Origin: Symsagittifera roscoffensis
Lineage: Eukaryota; Xenacoelomorpha; Acoela; Convolutidae
DNA: 64,000 nt
Assembly: GCF_963678635.1 (NCBI RefSeq)
Contig: NC_087068.1
Coordinates: 28,646,318 to 28,710,317, forward strand
Reading direction: 5' to 3'
Shown piece after piece: positions 24,205-35,640 of this stretch. The notes beneath the pieces are model-generated. The model was given only the letters and a program-made list of their open reading frames with translations. It made no database searches and had not been told where the DNA came from. Positions within the stretch are counted from its first letter, which is position 1; each line of letters opens with the position of its first letter. Made by a program: the position numbers and the translations under genes.

Positions 24205-24645
24205 CTAAAGGATAAGATCAACTTTAAAAAAAACATGAAAAACAGAGTTCTGGAATGATAAAGGATTACAATCGGTTTAGAATAGATTATTCAGACAAAA
24301 AATATGATACATCATAATAAACAATTACACTCGATTAAAATTGGATACTTTCGCTTAGCAAATTTAACAATATAATCAATTTCTATCGATGATCATCAGA
24401 TTTTATTTTTACATAGGTAGACAATAAAAGTTCATTAAAATCGGTTTTTATTGATGAAACTCCAGTGCGGGAAAGCATCTAGGAATAAATTAATTTTAAA
24501 ACAGGACTATCCAGGCTAGTGTGGATTTTATTATTGAGCAAACGATGCCTGTTAGAATTTAAATTGAATTTTATTATAATAGAAAAGTTACGAGGAATCA
24601 GTCAGCAGTAACCAGAGATAATGAATCCCCAAATGAGATCCATTT
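24205..24645. repeat. Paralogue of 20035-20455, spacer between duplication copies
   Basis: Same block as at 20035-20455. It separates the two 2.78-kb copies; its first ~85 bp recur at 26985-27068, where the second copy is cut by a CCCGGG element. Confidence 0.7.
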
Positions 24646-25676
24646 TGATGGCGACAAATTTTTTTTCAACCGCAAATCGAATTTCGTACGCAAACAAACA
24701 TTTTTCGAAAAAATTTTTTTGCATGCAAAATTTAATATTTTGTGTGCATAACGTAGTCCTGGATACGATAAAATTGGCTTTTATTTTCTTTTCACTTAAG
24801 TTTTTTTTTCAAAAACGCTGAAAATTCCTATTTCTTTTGTATGGGGTGTTAATGTATGTCTTGATCAATGTCTGATAATTTGAAAATTCAAAAATTTAAA
24901 ATAATCAACATTAAAAAATTTTGCCAGAAAATAAAAGTTTTTTACTTTTGTTATATCAATTGTGAAAGACAGCCTAGTTCAGGTCGTTTTCTATGCATTG
25001 AAAAAGCAAGACCGTCCAACCTTTGGTATTTTGAGTAACCAATGTCTTTCCCACATTTGTTCGGTTGCAAACACAACCGAAAATTTTTCAGAAACTAAAT
25101 TTAGAAGGAAAAAATCAAAATTTTTGGTATGTGGAAAAATACCTATCATACAATTCTCATATATGGAAAATGCTTATCATAGAGTTTTCATACAATTTTC
25201 TGTACGTATGGAATTGTATGAAAAGAAGTTTCTCATATATGGAAAATTGTATGATAAGAAGTTTTGGTCAACCCGGGTAGATAAGGAACTCCATTACCTC
25301 GACCGTTTCCATAAAAATTCGTTGTTGGTTTTCGAACTTGTCCAATATAATCGGTCTCTTTACACCAAGCCTCTTTATTTCATTGATTAATGGATCCGAG
25401 CAGAGAGTTGAATTCTGGACACCTGGATTTGAAACTGTATTGATATGTTTTTCAAGAAGACGCCAACGTCCAGCGAGGAGGCTAATTTGTAATCTCGCCG
25501 TGACCTGGTGGTTTTCCATCTTTAGTGAACAAGCGGCGTTTTGGTCGTTCCTTTGTTACACTTTTCACATATTTTTTGTCGAAGGTTCTCAAAGATTCTC
25601 TCTATACATTACTTGCGCATAATAACACATGTGGAAATCAGGCGAGCTGTGAGATAACTGGACAAATTCAAAAACA

Positions 25677-26206
25677 ACAAGACTGCTCGTATCAGGGCGA
25701 AGCCCTGAATGTTCCGACTGCCCTTTAAGGTTTATGGAGCAGTAATAACATTAAAAAATTCAATGAAAGAAAACAAAATGAAAATTTTTTTTTCTAAAAT
25801 TTAAAATTTTTTATGAAAATCATCCCCCCACACGCTATATAAAGTACGAAAGATAGATTTCGCTCCTTGTAACAAACCAATTACGGCAAACAAGCTTCTT
25901 TTAACCAATTTGGAACGATTTCTAAGACGGATTAACTCTCCGCTTACGCGTTAATAGCGCGAAATATATCGCGCGTTAATTGTCCCAAATTGACCAAAAT
26001 GGCAATCTTTAAACCCCCGTAACCTTACGAAAAATAATCACAGGTAAAATATCTTTTCAAATTTGAGCTCAGGACAACAGTACCTTTCGAAGGATATAAA
26101 AAAATTTTGTCAAAAATGGCTAGTTAAAAAGTCGAAATTTGTCTGAAGAAAAAAAAACCCACCCCGAGCACAAATATTCCGTTACTTTTGTATCGAAAGT
26201 CGGAAC
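25677..26206 (-). repeat. Hairpin-ended repeat, copy 3 (duplicate of copy 2)
   Basis: Identical in structure to 22899-23430 as part of the recent duplication. Confidence 0.8.
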
Positions 26207-26229
26207 AAAAACTAGCTGTAGAATTAACG

Positions 26230-26974
26230 CTTAACTAAATGAGACTTTAAAACGCGTCTGAATTGCTGTAAGTTTGAAACCGATTTATGATCAAGTGAGA
26301 GACCGTTTCATCTTTTTTCTCCAAAGCAAGCAAAACTTTGCAAGCCATCGCTAGATTTAGCTGATGGGACGCGAAACAATTTGTTACGGTTTAAACCAGA
26401 GGTGAGCTCGAAAGTCTCTAAAAGGTAGGTTGGCGATCTTTTGGGCCAACAGACTACATGTGCACAAGTTTCAGAATCTTGAAATCAATTTGCTCTTTAT
26501 TCACAAGCCAATGGAGGTAACGTAGATAACTATAGTGATGCTATTCCATGTTTTTGTTGAACAGATACGAAACGACAGTCAGCATGCTGGACTCGCGCTT
26601 TAGTTTCTGCAGCAGATAATCTGGTAGGCAACCACATAGACTGTTGCGATAATCTAGTCACGTAAGAATCAATTTCCTGGCTAGCATGTGACCGTTCTTA
26701 AAACTAAGATAATTGCTAACACTATGAAGCTTACGCTTACTTGAAAATAACAAGAGCTGCACACAAAGTTAACTGTCTGGACCATCGTCAGATTAGCGTC
26801 CATTAGAAGTTTAAGAGTACGGAAAGAACTAGAAAGCTCAACAACTTGTTCATCCAGTGTAAATGATTCTAAGTTAGTGGAGGGATTTAGAAGACGTTTC
26901 CAAAGTAAAACCTCGGTTTTTCCTGCATTTAAGGACAAACCTGCAGATCGAAACCAACCGCAGATGAAAAACAA
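26230..26974 (-). pseudogene. Dead LINE RT C-terminus, copy 2
   Basis: Duplicate of 23452-24196 with the same stops and frameshifts and a few substitutions (for example C-terminal TVTC in place of TVKC in the longest frame). The shared inactivating lesions show the LINE was already dead before the duplication. Confidence 0.8.
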
Positions 26975-27068
26975 GGGTAAGACTAAAGGATAAGATCAAC
27001 TTTAAAAAAAAACATGAAAAACAGAGTTCTGGAATGATAAAGGATTACAATCGGTTTAGAATAGATTA

Positions 27069-28050
27069 CCCGGGTTGACCTCCATACACCGAAAATGGTT
27101 ATCATACAATTCCATACATCAAGTGTATGGAAAAAACGCTTGTCATACAATTTTCATACAATTTCTAAAAATGGTTGAAAACTGGTATAAACTAATTTCT
27201 GCGGCTGTTTGATTCTAATAAAACAGTCGGGTGATGAAAAAATTGAGGTTTTTGTTTTTTGAAAAAAACCTTTATCATACAATTCCCATATATGGAAATT
27301 GTATGACAAGCATTTTTTTCATTATTGATAAAGTTTTCAGAAATCTTTTGAAAAGGTTTTTTAAGAAGCTGTATAAAATAGAAAAGCGGCTTTGGCTCAA
27401 GGTAGGTTGTTTTTTCTGCGAAAACAGCATTTCAGTTTGGAATGAAAAAAATGCTTATCATACAATTCCCATATATGGAAATTGTATGATAAGCACTTTT
27501 TTTCATCATTGATAAAGTTTTCAGAAATCTTTTTAAAAGGTTTGTTGAGTAGCTATATATGTGTCAAAAGCGTTTTTGGCTCAATGTAAGTTTTTTTTCA
27601 GCGAAAACAGCATTTCAGTTTGGAATGAAAAAAACGCTTATCATACAATTCCCATATATGAAAATTGTATGATAAGCAATTTTTTCATCATTGATAAAGT
27701 TTACAGAAATCTTTTGAAAAGGTTTGTTAAGAAGCTGTATATGTGTCAAAAGCGTTTTTTGCTCAATGTAAGTTTTTTTTTCATCGAAAACAGCAATTCA
27801 ATTTGGAATGAAAAAAATACTTATCATGCAATATGGAAATTGTAAAATTGAATGTTAACAAATTTTCTATTAGAAAAAAATTCGGAAATGCTCTGAAAAC
27901 AATGTTCAAATGAAATAATAGCGTTCATTGTTCAATAGAAGTGCTTTGGACGTCAAAAATCAGATGCCATTTTGGAATGAAAAAAATGCTCATAATACAA
28001 TTCTCATATATGAAATTTGTATGATAATCATTTTTTCCATAAGAGCAAAG
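27069..28050 (+). mobile_element. Second CCCGGG-ended element with palindrome array; right end missing
   Basis: TA-CCCGGGTTGACCTCCATAC at 27067 matches the left end of 20992-22498 for about 220 bp, then the interior diverges into a ~183-bp tandem array. No matching GGTCAACCCGGG end is present before 28.1 kb, so the right terminus is lost or decayed. It interrupts copy 2 of the 2.78-kb duplication. Confidence 0.6.
27270..28030. repeat. ~183-bp tandem array centred on a ~40-bp palindrome
   Basis: Palindromes containing TACAATTCCCATATATGG and the complementary arm lie at about 27290, 27473, 27656, 27833 and 28008, i.e. spaced about 183 bp. Between them is a conserved spacer with TTGATAAAGTTTnCAGAAATC and GAAAACAGCATTTCAGTTTG. 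The first three palindromes are nearly perfect; the last two are eroded. The same palindrome also occurs inside 20992-22498. Confidence 0.85.
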
Positions 28051-29627
28051 TTTTTTTTAAAGCTTCCTAAAAAAATTTATGAAACAACTGCATCTTTAGG
28101 CTGGACGTAAGGCAGTTGTCTTTAATAATTTTGGTCAGCGGTCGATTCCCGGCCTGTCCTTTCTTTTTTTTTGGTGTCTGACATTGAAATTTTTTTCGGG
28201 GGAAAAATTGGTTAGTCGGCTTTTAGTTTGACGGCCTATGTTTTGTCGACTTAACTGGCACCCGAAATTGTTTTGCGGCGTATCCAGTTTTCAACGTATT
28301 CTCAGGCGTCGCTGATTAATTCCTGTAGTTTTTTAAATTACCAAACTGACTTGTATACTTTCCGTTCTTTTTTTCGCTTTTTTTTATTCGGCCTAAATGA
28401 TTCGGGCTCTTACTTTGTCTGCTCACCAAAATTATTCTGCTTTAGCATAAGGATACAATTTATTTTAATTAAATAAGGTCGGCTAGTAGTATAAAAGTTA
28501 AAAGTTCAAATTTTTTAACCGCTCAAAACTTTTATGCCACAATTTCAGATTTTGATCATATTAATTTAAATCTAACCATGTGATGTCGTTTTGGTGAATG
28601 CTTTAAAATGCTAAAAGCGTGTTTTTAGTAGTGATTTTATTTCTCGTTTGTTTTCAAAATTGAAATTTTGGCATTTAAAGGAAAAATCTGATTTTTTTTG
28701 ACAACCAATTTTTTTGGCACTTTTGTTTTCGGATCAATTGACGTCAACTTTTGTTTTCGGATCAACCATAATTTTTGGCTTAATGGACCTCAACACAGAT
28801 GCACTTTCCATCCATAGGTGAAAAAAAACATATGATGCCTCTAACGCAATAGATTATTGGCCGAAAATCTATTCAGTCGAAAAAAAAACAAGACAAAAGA
28901 AAAAGCCGAAATAAAAACAAAAAGAAACTAAGACAACTAAAAAAAATATTAAATCCGTCTCACGCATAAATTACACACAAATAGAAAAATTCGGTTTCAT
29001 AAACGGAGCAAAATCAATTTCTTATACCGATGAAATTCAGACCGAAACCAATAATACTAAACAAAAATTAAATTAAAAAAGCCAAAAAAAGATACAAAAA
29101 ATCAAGACTATTAAAAAGTTGTCAAGTCCCCCTCCGACGTAAACGTGATTAACAACAAGATTTTTTTGTTACCCTTGCGGTAAGCTAGTGTATTGTAATC
29201 GGAAACTAGGGCTTTTCCAGTCAAAAAAATTTAGGCACAGGACACTTTATTTCATCTCGTCTCATTCCCGGCAAGGCTCTGTTAGCAAGAGAATTACCAC
29301 TTATTTTTTCTTCATCTTAGCTCATTATGCGATTTTTTTTGTTGGTTGTAATTTTACCAACTTGATTTGGTAATATAAGTAATCCTTGAAGTAAAAAACT
29401 CAAAAAATGACTTCATTAAAAAGAGTAAAAACAACATTAAGCATAACACTTGGTTTGAATAACTGAAATAGAAAAATAATTATAAAATTTCTTTTAATAT
29501 AAAGAGTGAATTAGGATCGGCAGATAGAACACTCACAATTTGCAAAAAAAGTGCATGAGTTTATAAAGTAAAAAATTGAGTTTTTTCAAAAAACTCCAAT
29601 GAATATAAAGATAAGGAAAGAGGGCGT
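28051..29627. other. Noncoding, nothing firmly recognised
   Basis: A B-box-like GGTCGATTCCCGG near 28138 hints at a decayed tRNA-derived unit. GGCCTATGTTTTGTCGACTT near 28240 recurs in variant form near 58235. No gene seen. Confidence 0.3.
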
Positions 29628-30490
29628 TCAAAGCTGATCACAATAAGAGATAACAAAATAGTTGGTTAGTCTTGGTGCGCGAACAAAAAAATTAATGTCT
29701 GACTTGAATTTGTGAAAATTTTGCTTGTCGAAAAAATTGTTTCCACTTGATCGTGTTGTAAGAGACCAGGATTTGGGTTGAGAATTTTTGCATGTTTCTC
29801 TTTTCTTATTTACAATTTTCCATAGGAAATCGAGATCTGCTCGAGTAACTTGAAAACAAATTGGTAGCAAAATAGTATATGTAAAGTGGTGTTGTAATCA
29901 TCACAATGGTAAATCCAACGGACTACTTCATCTGAAAACTTTCCATTTTGCGTAAACTAGAAATAAGAGGCAACTAAACATGGGAACAGTAAAGTAAAAC
30001 AGACAAAATCAATGATTGTCGAAGTTTTTTGCGACTAACAGAATGTTGGTACAGTTCTGCGAATGAAATTGAACAATTATGAACATTTCGCAACTTGTTC
30101 TATCAATGTGATTTGACCAGTTCAAGTTAATGGATATTAACTTACCAAGATCTTTGATATCATTAATTTGCTCAAGAAATGATTCAATCAAATGAAATGA
30201 TGTATCTTGAATTGATTCAAACATAGCATCTTCGACTATGAAGGGTGAAATTTAAGACCAATTAATTGTGTAACAGTTAAAAGACTATCAATGTCGTTCT
30301 GGATTAAAATGGAATTTGTAGTTTTTGGTAAAAATTTTCTTTCGTCGCTGTATGCAAAAATTATACCGTTAATCACAAAGTCGGGAAAATCATTTATAAA
30401 TAATATGAAAAAAGAGGCCCCAAAACACTTCCTTCAGGAACACCTGAATTTACCTTGATAGTGCTCGAAAAATCATAGTTCGTTCTAACA
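29628..30490 (-). pseudogene. Dead LINE (Jockey/CR1-like) reverse transcriptase fragment
   Basis: Minus-strand translation across frames shows SGVPEGSVLGPL, then after a one-base shift ILFINDFPD, the classic non-LTR RT block before the active site. The catalytic box that should read YADD appears as YSDE, so it is inactive. Further on are KDLGKLISINLNWSNHI (post-palm region) and, near 29628-29870, a C-terminal RADLDFLWKIVN with FFVRAPRLTNYF, matching the 'RxDL...FFxxRxxxxWN' tail of these elements. Different family member from the copies at 23.5 and 26.3 kb. The 5' part is absent. Confidence 0.75.
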
Positions 30491-30564
30491 AATTGATAAT
30501 GGTATGAGAGATAATAAAGGTATTAATCGGATATTAACTAATTAATTTGAGAATGAGTTAAAAT

Positions 30565-30612
30565 TGTAAATTCAAACAAACGTTTTCCTACAATTTGTGC
30601 ATCTTCAGGTTT
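30565..30612 (-). ncRNA. Possible decayed hammerhead-like motif 3' of the Penelope element
   Basis: On the minus strand, CCTGAAGATGC is followed 16-20 nt later by GGAAAACG. Hammerhead ribozymes have a CUGAUGA box and a GAAA box, and many animal Penelope-like elements carry such ribozymes. One box here has a mismatch and the stems were not verified, so this is a weak suggestion. Confidence 0.15.
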
Positions 30613-30892
30613 TAAAAATTCTAAACTATCTGTACAAAATGATCAAAGATCATAAAAAGTGTCACACACATCATTATTTCAAAATTGTAAAAATTCAACC
30701 AATCAAAACTTCACAAATATCACTGAAATTATGTAACAACTATTATGTAACATTTTAAAACATTTTGTCACAAATTTCTGAGAGTTTTCTTCATTTTTAT
30801 TTTCACATTTTCGTTTTGTGGCTAATTTTAATGCTAACATGTAAGTTGTTTCAAAATTTTGTTGTTTTAGCCAGTATTTTTTGATTCTGGAA

Positions 30893-32501
30893 CTATAGCC
30901 TTAGTGTCAGCTCCCTACTTCTAAACTCGTCGCGCGTGTTAATTGCCGGTCTCTTTTTCCTAATGTGCAGCGCCTCTAATGTAAGTAACTTGATGCTGCT
31001 GGACGCCCGGTCGAATATTTTCCAATTAAACTCAGACTTACCACTCTCACTACCACACTGCCTTATATGCTGTCCAACTGGGGTATCCTCTTTTCGGTGT
31101 TCCTCAATCCTTGTGGTGAGATGTCGGACCGTCTGGCCAACCTAGATGGATTTGCACCCACAACATTCAAGTCTGTACACCACTTTTGATTTCAGTTCAC
31201 TGGAACAGGAGGATTTTAGAGACCATCAAGATGGGTTGTGAATCACTGCTATAATCACAGGGCTTCTTTTTCTCAGCCATGTTCTTTTTGTTTTTGCCCT
31301 CGCTGATGATTTTTTCAAGGACATGGGATGCCACCCGCGACGACCAACTTTCTGGATATTGGTTATCCAACTACTGCTCACGGTTGATTTTCATGGCTTT
31401 ATCATATTCTTCCCATGTTGAGTCACTGCGGAAAACCCAAAAACCCGGTGAACAGTTCCTTCAGTCACACTTCTCTTGTACTGAAGGGGGCGCAGCTTCT
31501 AAAAACACGGTGAACAGTTCCTTCAGTCACACTTCTCTTGCACTGAAGGGGGGCGCAGGTTTTTGATACCACCCACAGCTAATTTTCCTGCTTTTGTGAA
31601 TTCTAATTTGTAAATCCAAAAATGCCAAAACTCCGTTTGTGTTTGGTGTCCCTATTGTGAACTGTAAATTTGGATGTAGTAAGTTTGCAGCCCGTAGCAT
31701 TTTTTCGGGATCACCCTTCACTGTTCTCACTATATCATCAACATAACGGAGAAATAACTTAGCTAGTTGCCCTGACTTGTTTTTCTCTCTTATTGCGATG
31801 CATTTTCTGCAGTACCAGACGGTTTCACTTATATTTCGATACTCATCATCTGATATATCACAGCATTTTACGTGATACCAGTTCAAACAGCATTCACATT
31901 CTACACCTTTTGACCTGTACGTGACTTTCTTATTGCACTCGGGACAAATTCCGTGAAGATCTTTCTCGGGCAAAAACATTTCGGGAATATCCCTCGATAG
32001 TGCAGTTTCGTACAGCTTCAGCCAAAGATTTGCTAAAATAACGGCAAGAGATGCCTCCATTGCCAAACCATCTTTCTTAACGTACCATGTTTCATTGCAC
32101 TTGAAATGGACTTGACTAACTGCCATGTTCAACACTCTCTTCATGGTTTTCCTAGCAATTGATGGTGGTTCATCTTGCTCGTACAGTTTTCTCAGAGCTA
32201 TGTCTATCGTTTTTTTCAGTTGAACATTTGTGTACAGACTCTTCACATCTAGAGATATCAAGTTTTCATTGGGCTCAAAATTAGTGCTCTCTAAGATTTC
32301 TCTCGCATCTAGTGAGTTGGTCTCGACGTTTGCGCCCTCAATTTTCTCCAAAAATTTTGCAAGAACCTTGTTCAAGTTATAATAAGAGCTACCAGGCAAG
32401 GAGAGGACCGGTCTTAATGGGGTATTCACATTATGCACTTTCGCCAACCCATAAAGCATGGCGGGCTGCCCCCAGTAGACCTCATCCTTGTGTAGAGACT
32501 C
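30893..32501 (-). pseudogene. Penelope-like retroelement: RT with internal PHD finger plus GIY-YIG endonuclease, decayed
   Basis: The main frame (32459-31527, open from 32501) encodes 310 residues of RT from its ATG. GLAKVHN and PLRPVLS at the start and LISLDVKSLYTNV (Asp71) mark the palm. Motif B is DGLAMEASLAVILANL and the catalytic box is RYVDD (Asp241, Asp242), followed by FLDLQI. Between motif B and YVDD sits a complete C4HC3 PHD finger: C172-C175, C188-C191, H196-C199, W215, C217-C220. After 31527 the frame is broken by a ~62-bp tandem duplication that repeats the conserved PLQYKRSV..GTVHRVF block. Further on, a GIY-YIG domain (VVYRLECCGCKSI-stop-VGQ) lies at 31195-30893, with TAG replacing the expected Tyr at 31142-31144. 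The 5' part is lost; a separate frame at 32729-32511 may be upstream remnant. These elements prime reverse transcription at nicks; this copy is inactive. Confidence 0.85.
31440..31562. repeat. ~62-bp tandem duplication inside the Penelope element
   Basis: GGTGAACAGTTCCTTCAGTC followed by ACACTTCTCTTG.ACTGAAGG occurs twice in a row, with 1-2 base differences. It breaks the RT frame. Confidence 0.9.
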
Positions 32502-32729
32502 TCACTTATTTCATCTTTTTTTCCTCATAGCCAACAACTCCTTTTTGATGTCTCTTTCTATCTTCAAAACAATCGCATCACTTGTTCCTTTACTTTTGCT
32601 GAATTGATGTGAATCTACTGAATCCGACATGTAAATTAATTTGGTATCAAAATTGAGTAGACGGTAAAAAATTGGTAAGGAACGGAAATACATAGCAGGG
32701 AACATAATCGAATATCTTTTGAATATCAA

Positions 32730-33439
32730 AAAAAAACAGATAAATAGGGAATGTTTTCATCTCTACAGTTGTATATTGCATCTAAATAAGCCAGTAATTG
32801 AGTAGTCGTGCTTCTGATTTTCACGAAGCCCTGTTATTCTTCCTTCATCAATAAAATAATTTTATGCTATATGAAATCAAATAAAACACGCTCAAATCGA
32901 AGTGATAGATTAAGCAAAATACTTATTGGTCTGTAATTCGCGATGTCTCTGCTTCATGTTAAAGTTTCCTTTTTTGTTTATTTTTCGGCTTGTTGAGTTA
33001 CGGCGTAAATTAAATCGGCTTTGTGGCCTGATATCATGCTATATCAATCGACGAGAAATTTCCTTATTTGTATGTGTTTTGAGTGTGAGGGGACTTGATG
33101 AATTTTTTGGAGTCTTGAATTAGTTTGATTTTTTTTATTTGCTCATTTTGTTTTGGCCTATGTTTCTTCGACATATTGGCCTCATTTTGCACCATTCGAC
33201 GAGCGAATAATTTTTTTTGTGCGTGAAGTTCGAATGTGTGGGGGACTTAAAAGTTTTTTACTAGTCCGAAGTTTTTTTGTTTTTTTTTCTTGGCTTTTTT
33301 TGTTTTCCTTTTTGGCCTTATAGGTTTATATCAATAGGTCAAATTTATATCAGCCGAATTTTGCTCTATTTGACGCGCGAATAAAGCTTCTGTGTGCCTT
33401 TATTTGCTTGAGGGTGTGGTGGTTTTGAATTTTTCAAAA
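32730..33439. other. Noncoding, nothing recognised
   Basis: AT-rich, T-rich on the plus strand; no gene or shared repeat landmark apart from short GGCCT(A/T)TATnTT words. Confidence 0.3.
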
Positions 33440-33660
33440 ATTTTTTTTCGGTCTTGAGAGTTTCTGCTTATGTTTTTTCGGCATTGTTACCGCATGATTT
33501 TTTTATGCCAGTTTCTAATTGTTTTTTTTTGTCTTGGCCCGTTGTTGTTTCAAACCTAGTTTTGTCGATAGATCTAGTTCGAAATTTTTGAATTTTTTCG
33601 GACGTAGCCGCTTCCTTGTTTTGTATCGCAAATGGTGCGAAGCTCAGCTTCCCCTCTGTG
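33440..33660 (+). repeat. GTGCGAAGCTCAGCTTC repeat, copy 1
   Basis: Shares TTTCAAACCTAG, a GATAGATCTAGTTCGAA-type segment, GCCGCTTCCTTG and TGGTGCGAAGCTCAGCTTC with the minus strand of 54820-55270. GAAGCTCAGCTTC is itself palindromic. Shorter relatives lie near 38000 and 58750. Confidence 0.6.
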
Positions 33661-35068
33661 TGAATTAAGATTTCTTTCAAAAAATCCCCTGTCTTATGAA
33701 AAGAAAAACACGCTGCTTTTTCAAAATACAAAATCGCTATACACAAGAAAGAAAAAGCCCATTTTTATGTGCTACCTTCACGTTCTTTCAGAAAAGGAAG
33801 GCTTATATCAGCAATAGTTGTATTGTAAATCAATGATACTGCCTAGAAAAGCCTAATCAGAGATACAAAAATACTACAACAAGAAACCTTGTAGATCTGT
33901 GATACAGTTTAGAAAAGCCTAACCAAAAAATTTCAAGAATTGAAAAGCCCATTTCATGTACTGCATTCAGGTTCTTCTACGAAATGAAGATTTGTTTCAG
34001 TAGTAATTATAATGCAGATCAAGGATACTGACCTTTTTTACTACTTTTTAGTAAGTATCAAGGATACTACGTTTTTTAGTAACCTTAGTTTTTTTGTTGT
34101 TGCAATTGCAGGGACTTAATAGCAAGTCAGTTATATTTTGCTGTTTCTTTTTATGTTGCCTTCGTTTTTTTTCAGGTTAGTTCATGCTATACTATTTGCT
34201 TACAGTGTTTCCACAATTGTCATTTCGACAGTGTAATCATCAATCTTTTTCATAAACCACAAACGTTTCTTTGTGGGATCCCTTTTGAATTGTGCTGTGC
34301 CTCAGTAAAATTATTTATTTTATCCCAAATTCATTCCAACAACATCCAATCATATAGCTTCCCTAATCATAATTCTTATTGAAAACATTTTATGCTCTCC
34401 CCTATGCTATTCCAGAGCTGTTACATATATCCATTGGTCAGATACAAATGTTGGCCTTTAGCCTTAGAATAAAATTTGATAATTGACAGCTGTCAAGAAT
34501 GCTACCTTCAAGGGTGAGTTTTGCGGAGTAATTTGCTCTGATGATGTAATGTAAAGATATTACCCACCCTGTGAATGCTTCTGAGTTAAAGCGCAGGGGG
34601 CCACGATGGGTCGACTACTCCCTAGATTTGCTCAGGATCATTTGCGATGCCAAGATTTTTATTACCGCTTTAATATGATACCGCGCCCATGTAATTTTTA
34701 GTGCATGAAGTTAAGGTGGGGCTTAAGATCTTGAAATTTGCAAATACCACTACTAAATTTAACTATCTCAACATTTTCTATCTATACGTGACTCGGTTTC
34801 TTGTTACCTATGTTGACTTTCGATGTCAACTTCTGAAGTGAGAGTAGAGTGTTCATTTCAATAGTTAGGGTCGTTGATAAAAAACTGCTCTCCGTTTCCA
34901 TCAATTAAAACGATTCTCGGTGGTGCGAAAGTTCGCAACAAAGCAACGCCTAATAACAGGCGACAGCTGCTCATTTATCTAAAAGCAAATATATGTAGCA
35001 GGAGCAATAATAGAATAATCAAGGAACCTTTCGTATCAAAAACAGCAATTTCTCCGAAGCTGCCTAAT
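33661..35068. other. Noncoding, nothing recognised
   Basis: Local imperfect duplication around 33810-34090 (AGCAATAGTTGTATTGTAAATC and variants). No gene seen. Confidence 0.3.
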
Positions 35069-35430
35069 TAAGAGAAACGAACGTAGTGAAGAAAGACTCT
35101 TAGGTCTTGCTGATTTTTTTTTGTTTCAGGAAAAATTTGTCCACGCTCAATTTTGATTTTTCGCGGTTTGACTTGTGATTTCTTTTAAAATTCAGTGCAT
35201 TTCTATTGTTAAAAGGAAGGCAAACTCCATTATTGATCATCAAAATTGTAAAGGTCACGAAAAACGTGATCGACTTCTAATTTTGAAAATGGAAAATAAT
35301 TATCAGATTTCCCAGCAAAATGAAAGTTTTGCCTGTTATTCAGTTTTCTCAACTAGGGTTAATCTTAACAAAAAGTTTCTTTCATAAATTGTTCTACAAA
35401 TTCAAAGAGCTTAATGGTCGAAAATTCTGA
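35069..35430 (+). repeat. GAACGTAGTG repeat family, alpha subfamily copy 1
   Basis: The core AACGAACGTAGTGAAG.. ACTCTTAGGTCTTGCTG is followed by TTTCGCGGTTTGACTTGTGA, GGAAGGCAAACTCCATTA, the hairpin GTCACGAAAAACGTGATCG, and ATTATCAGATTTCCCAGC. Alpha copies recur at 35641, 36702, 53920 and 56488-57560. Confidence 0.75.
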
Positions 35431-35640
35431 TTGATCGGAGGTAATTGTTAAGTAGATCCGAGTTCTATGAAACTTCTCTCAGCATTTTATTGAAAACATC
35501 CGTTTCATCTACATAAATACTGTAAGGAACTATTATAGTGTGAACACGGTAAAGACATTATCTTGGTCACCTGTTTTTTGATTGACGAAAAGATATTGAA
35601 AACGTTCTACCTCATTTTTTTATTTCGAAGGTTAGTTTAT

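Larger units (their letters stand above)
21880..24289. repeat. 2.78-kb tandem duplication, copy 1
   Basis: Sequence from about 21880 to 24289 recurs at 24658-27068 with an offset of about 2778 bp and only scattered single-base differences and small indels, so the duplication is recent. It includes the right half of the CCCGGG element, one hairpin-ended repeat and a dead LINE fragment. Confidence 0.9.
24658..27068. repeat. 2.78-kb tandem duplication, copy 2
   Basis: Near-identical to 21880-24289. The left junction lies at TTTTGATGGCGACA (24645-24658), where about 50 bp present in copy 1 is missing. The right junction is exactly at AGATTA|CCCGGG, where another CCCGGG-ended element begins. Copy 1 continues uninterrupted at that point. 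Confidence 0.9.

Noticed and set aside
24962-25390. 142-codon plus-strand frame in the CCCGGG element and beyond
   Set aside because: It runs through the element terminus into flanking DNA, crosses an internal palindrome, and is broken by differences in copy 1.
27270-28030. CRISPR array
   Set aside because: Regular spacing, but spacers are also repeated, units are ~183 bp, and the host is a eukaryote.
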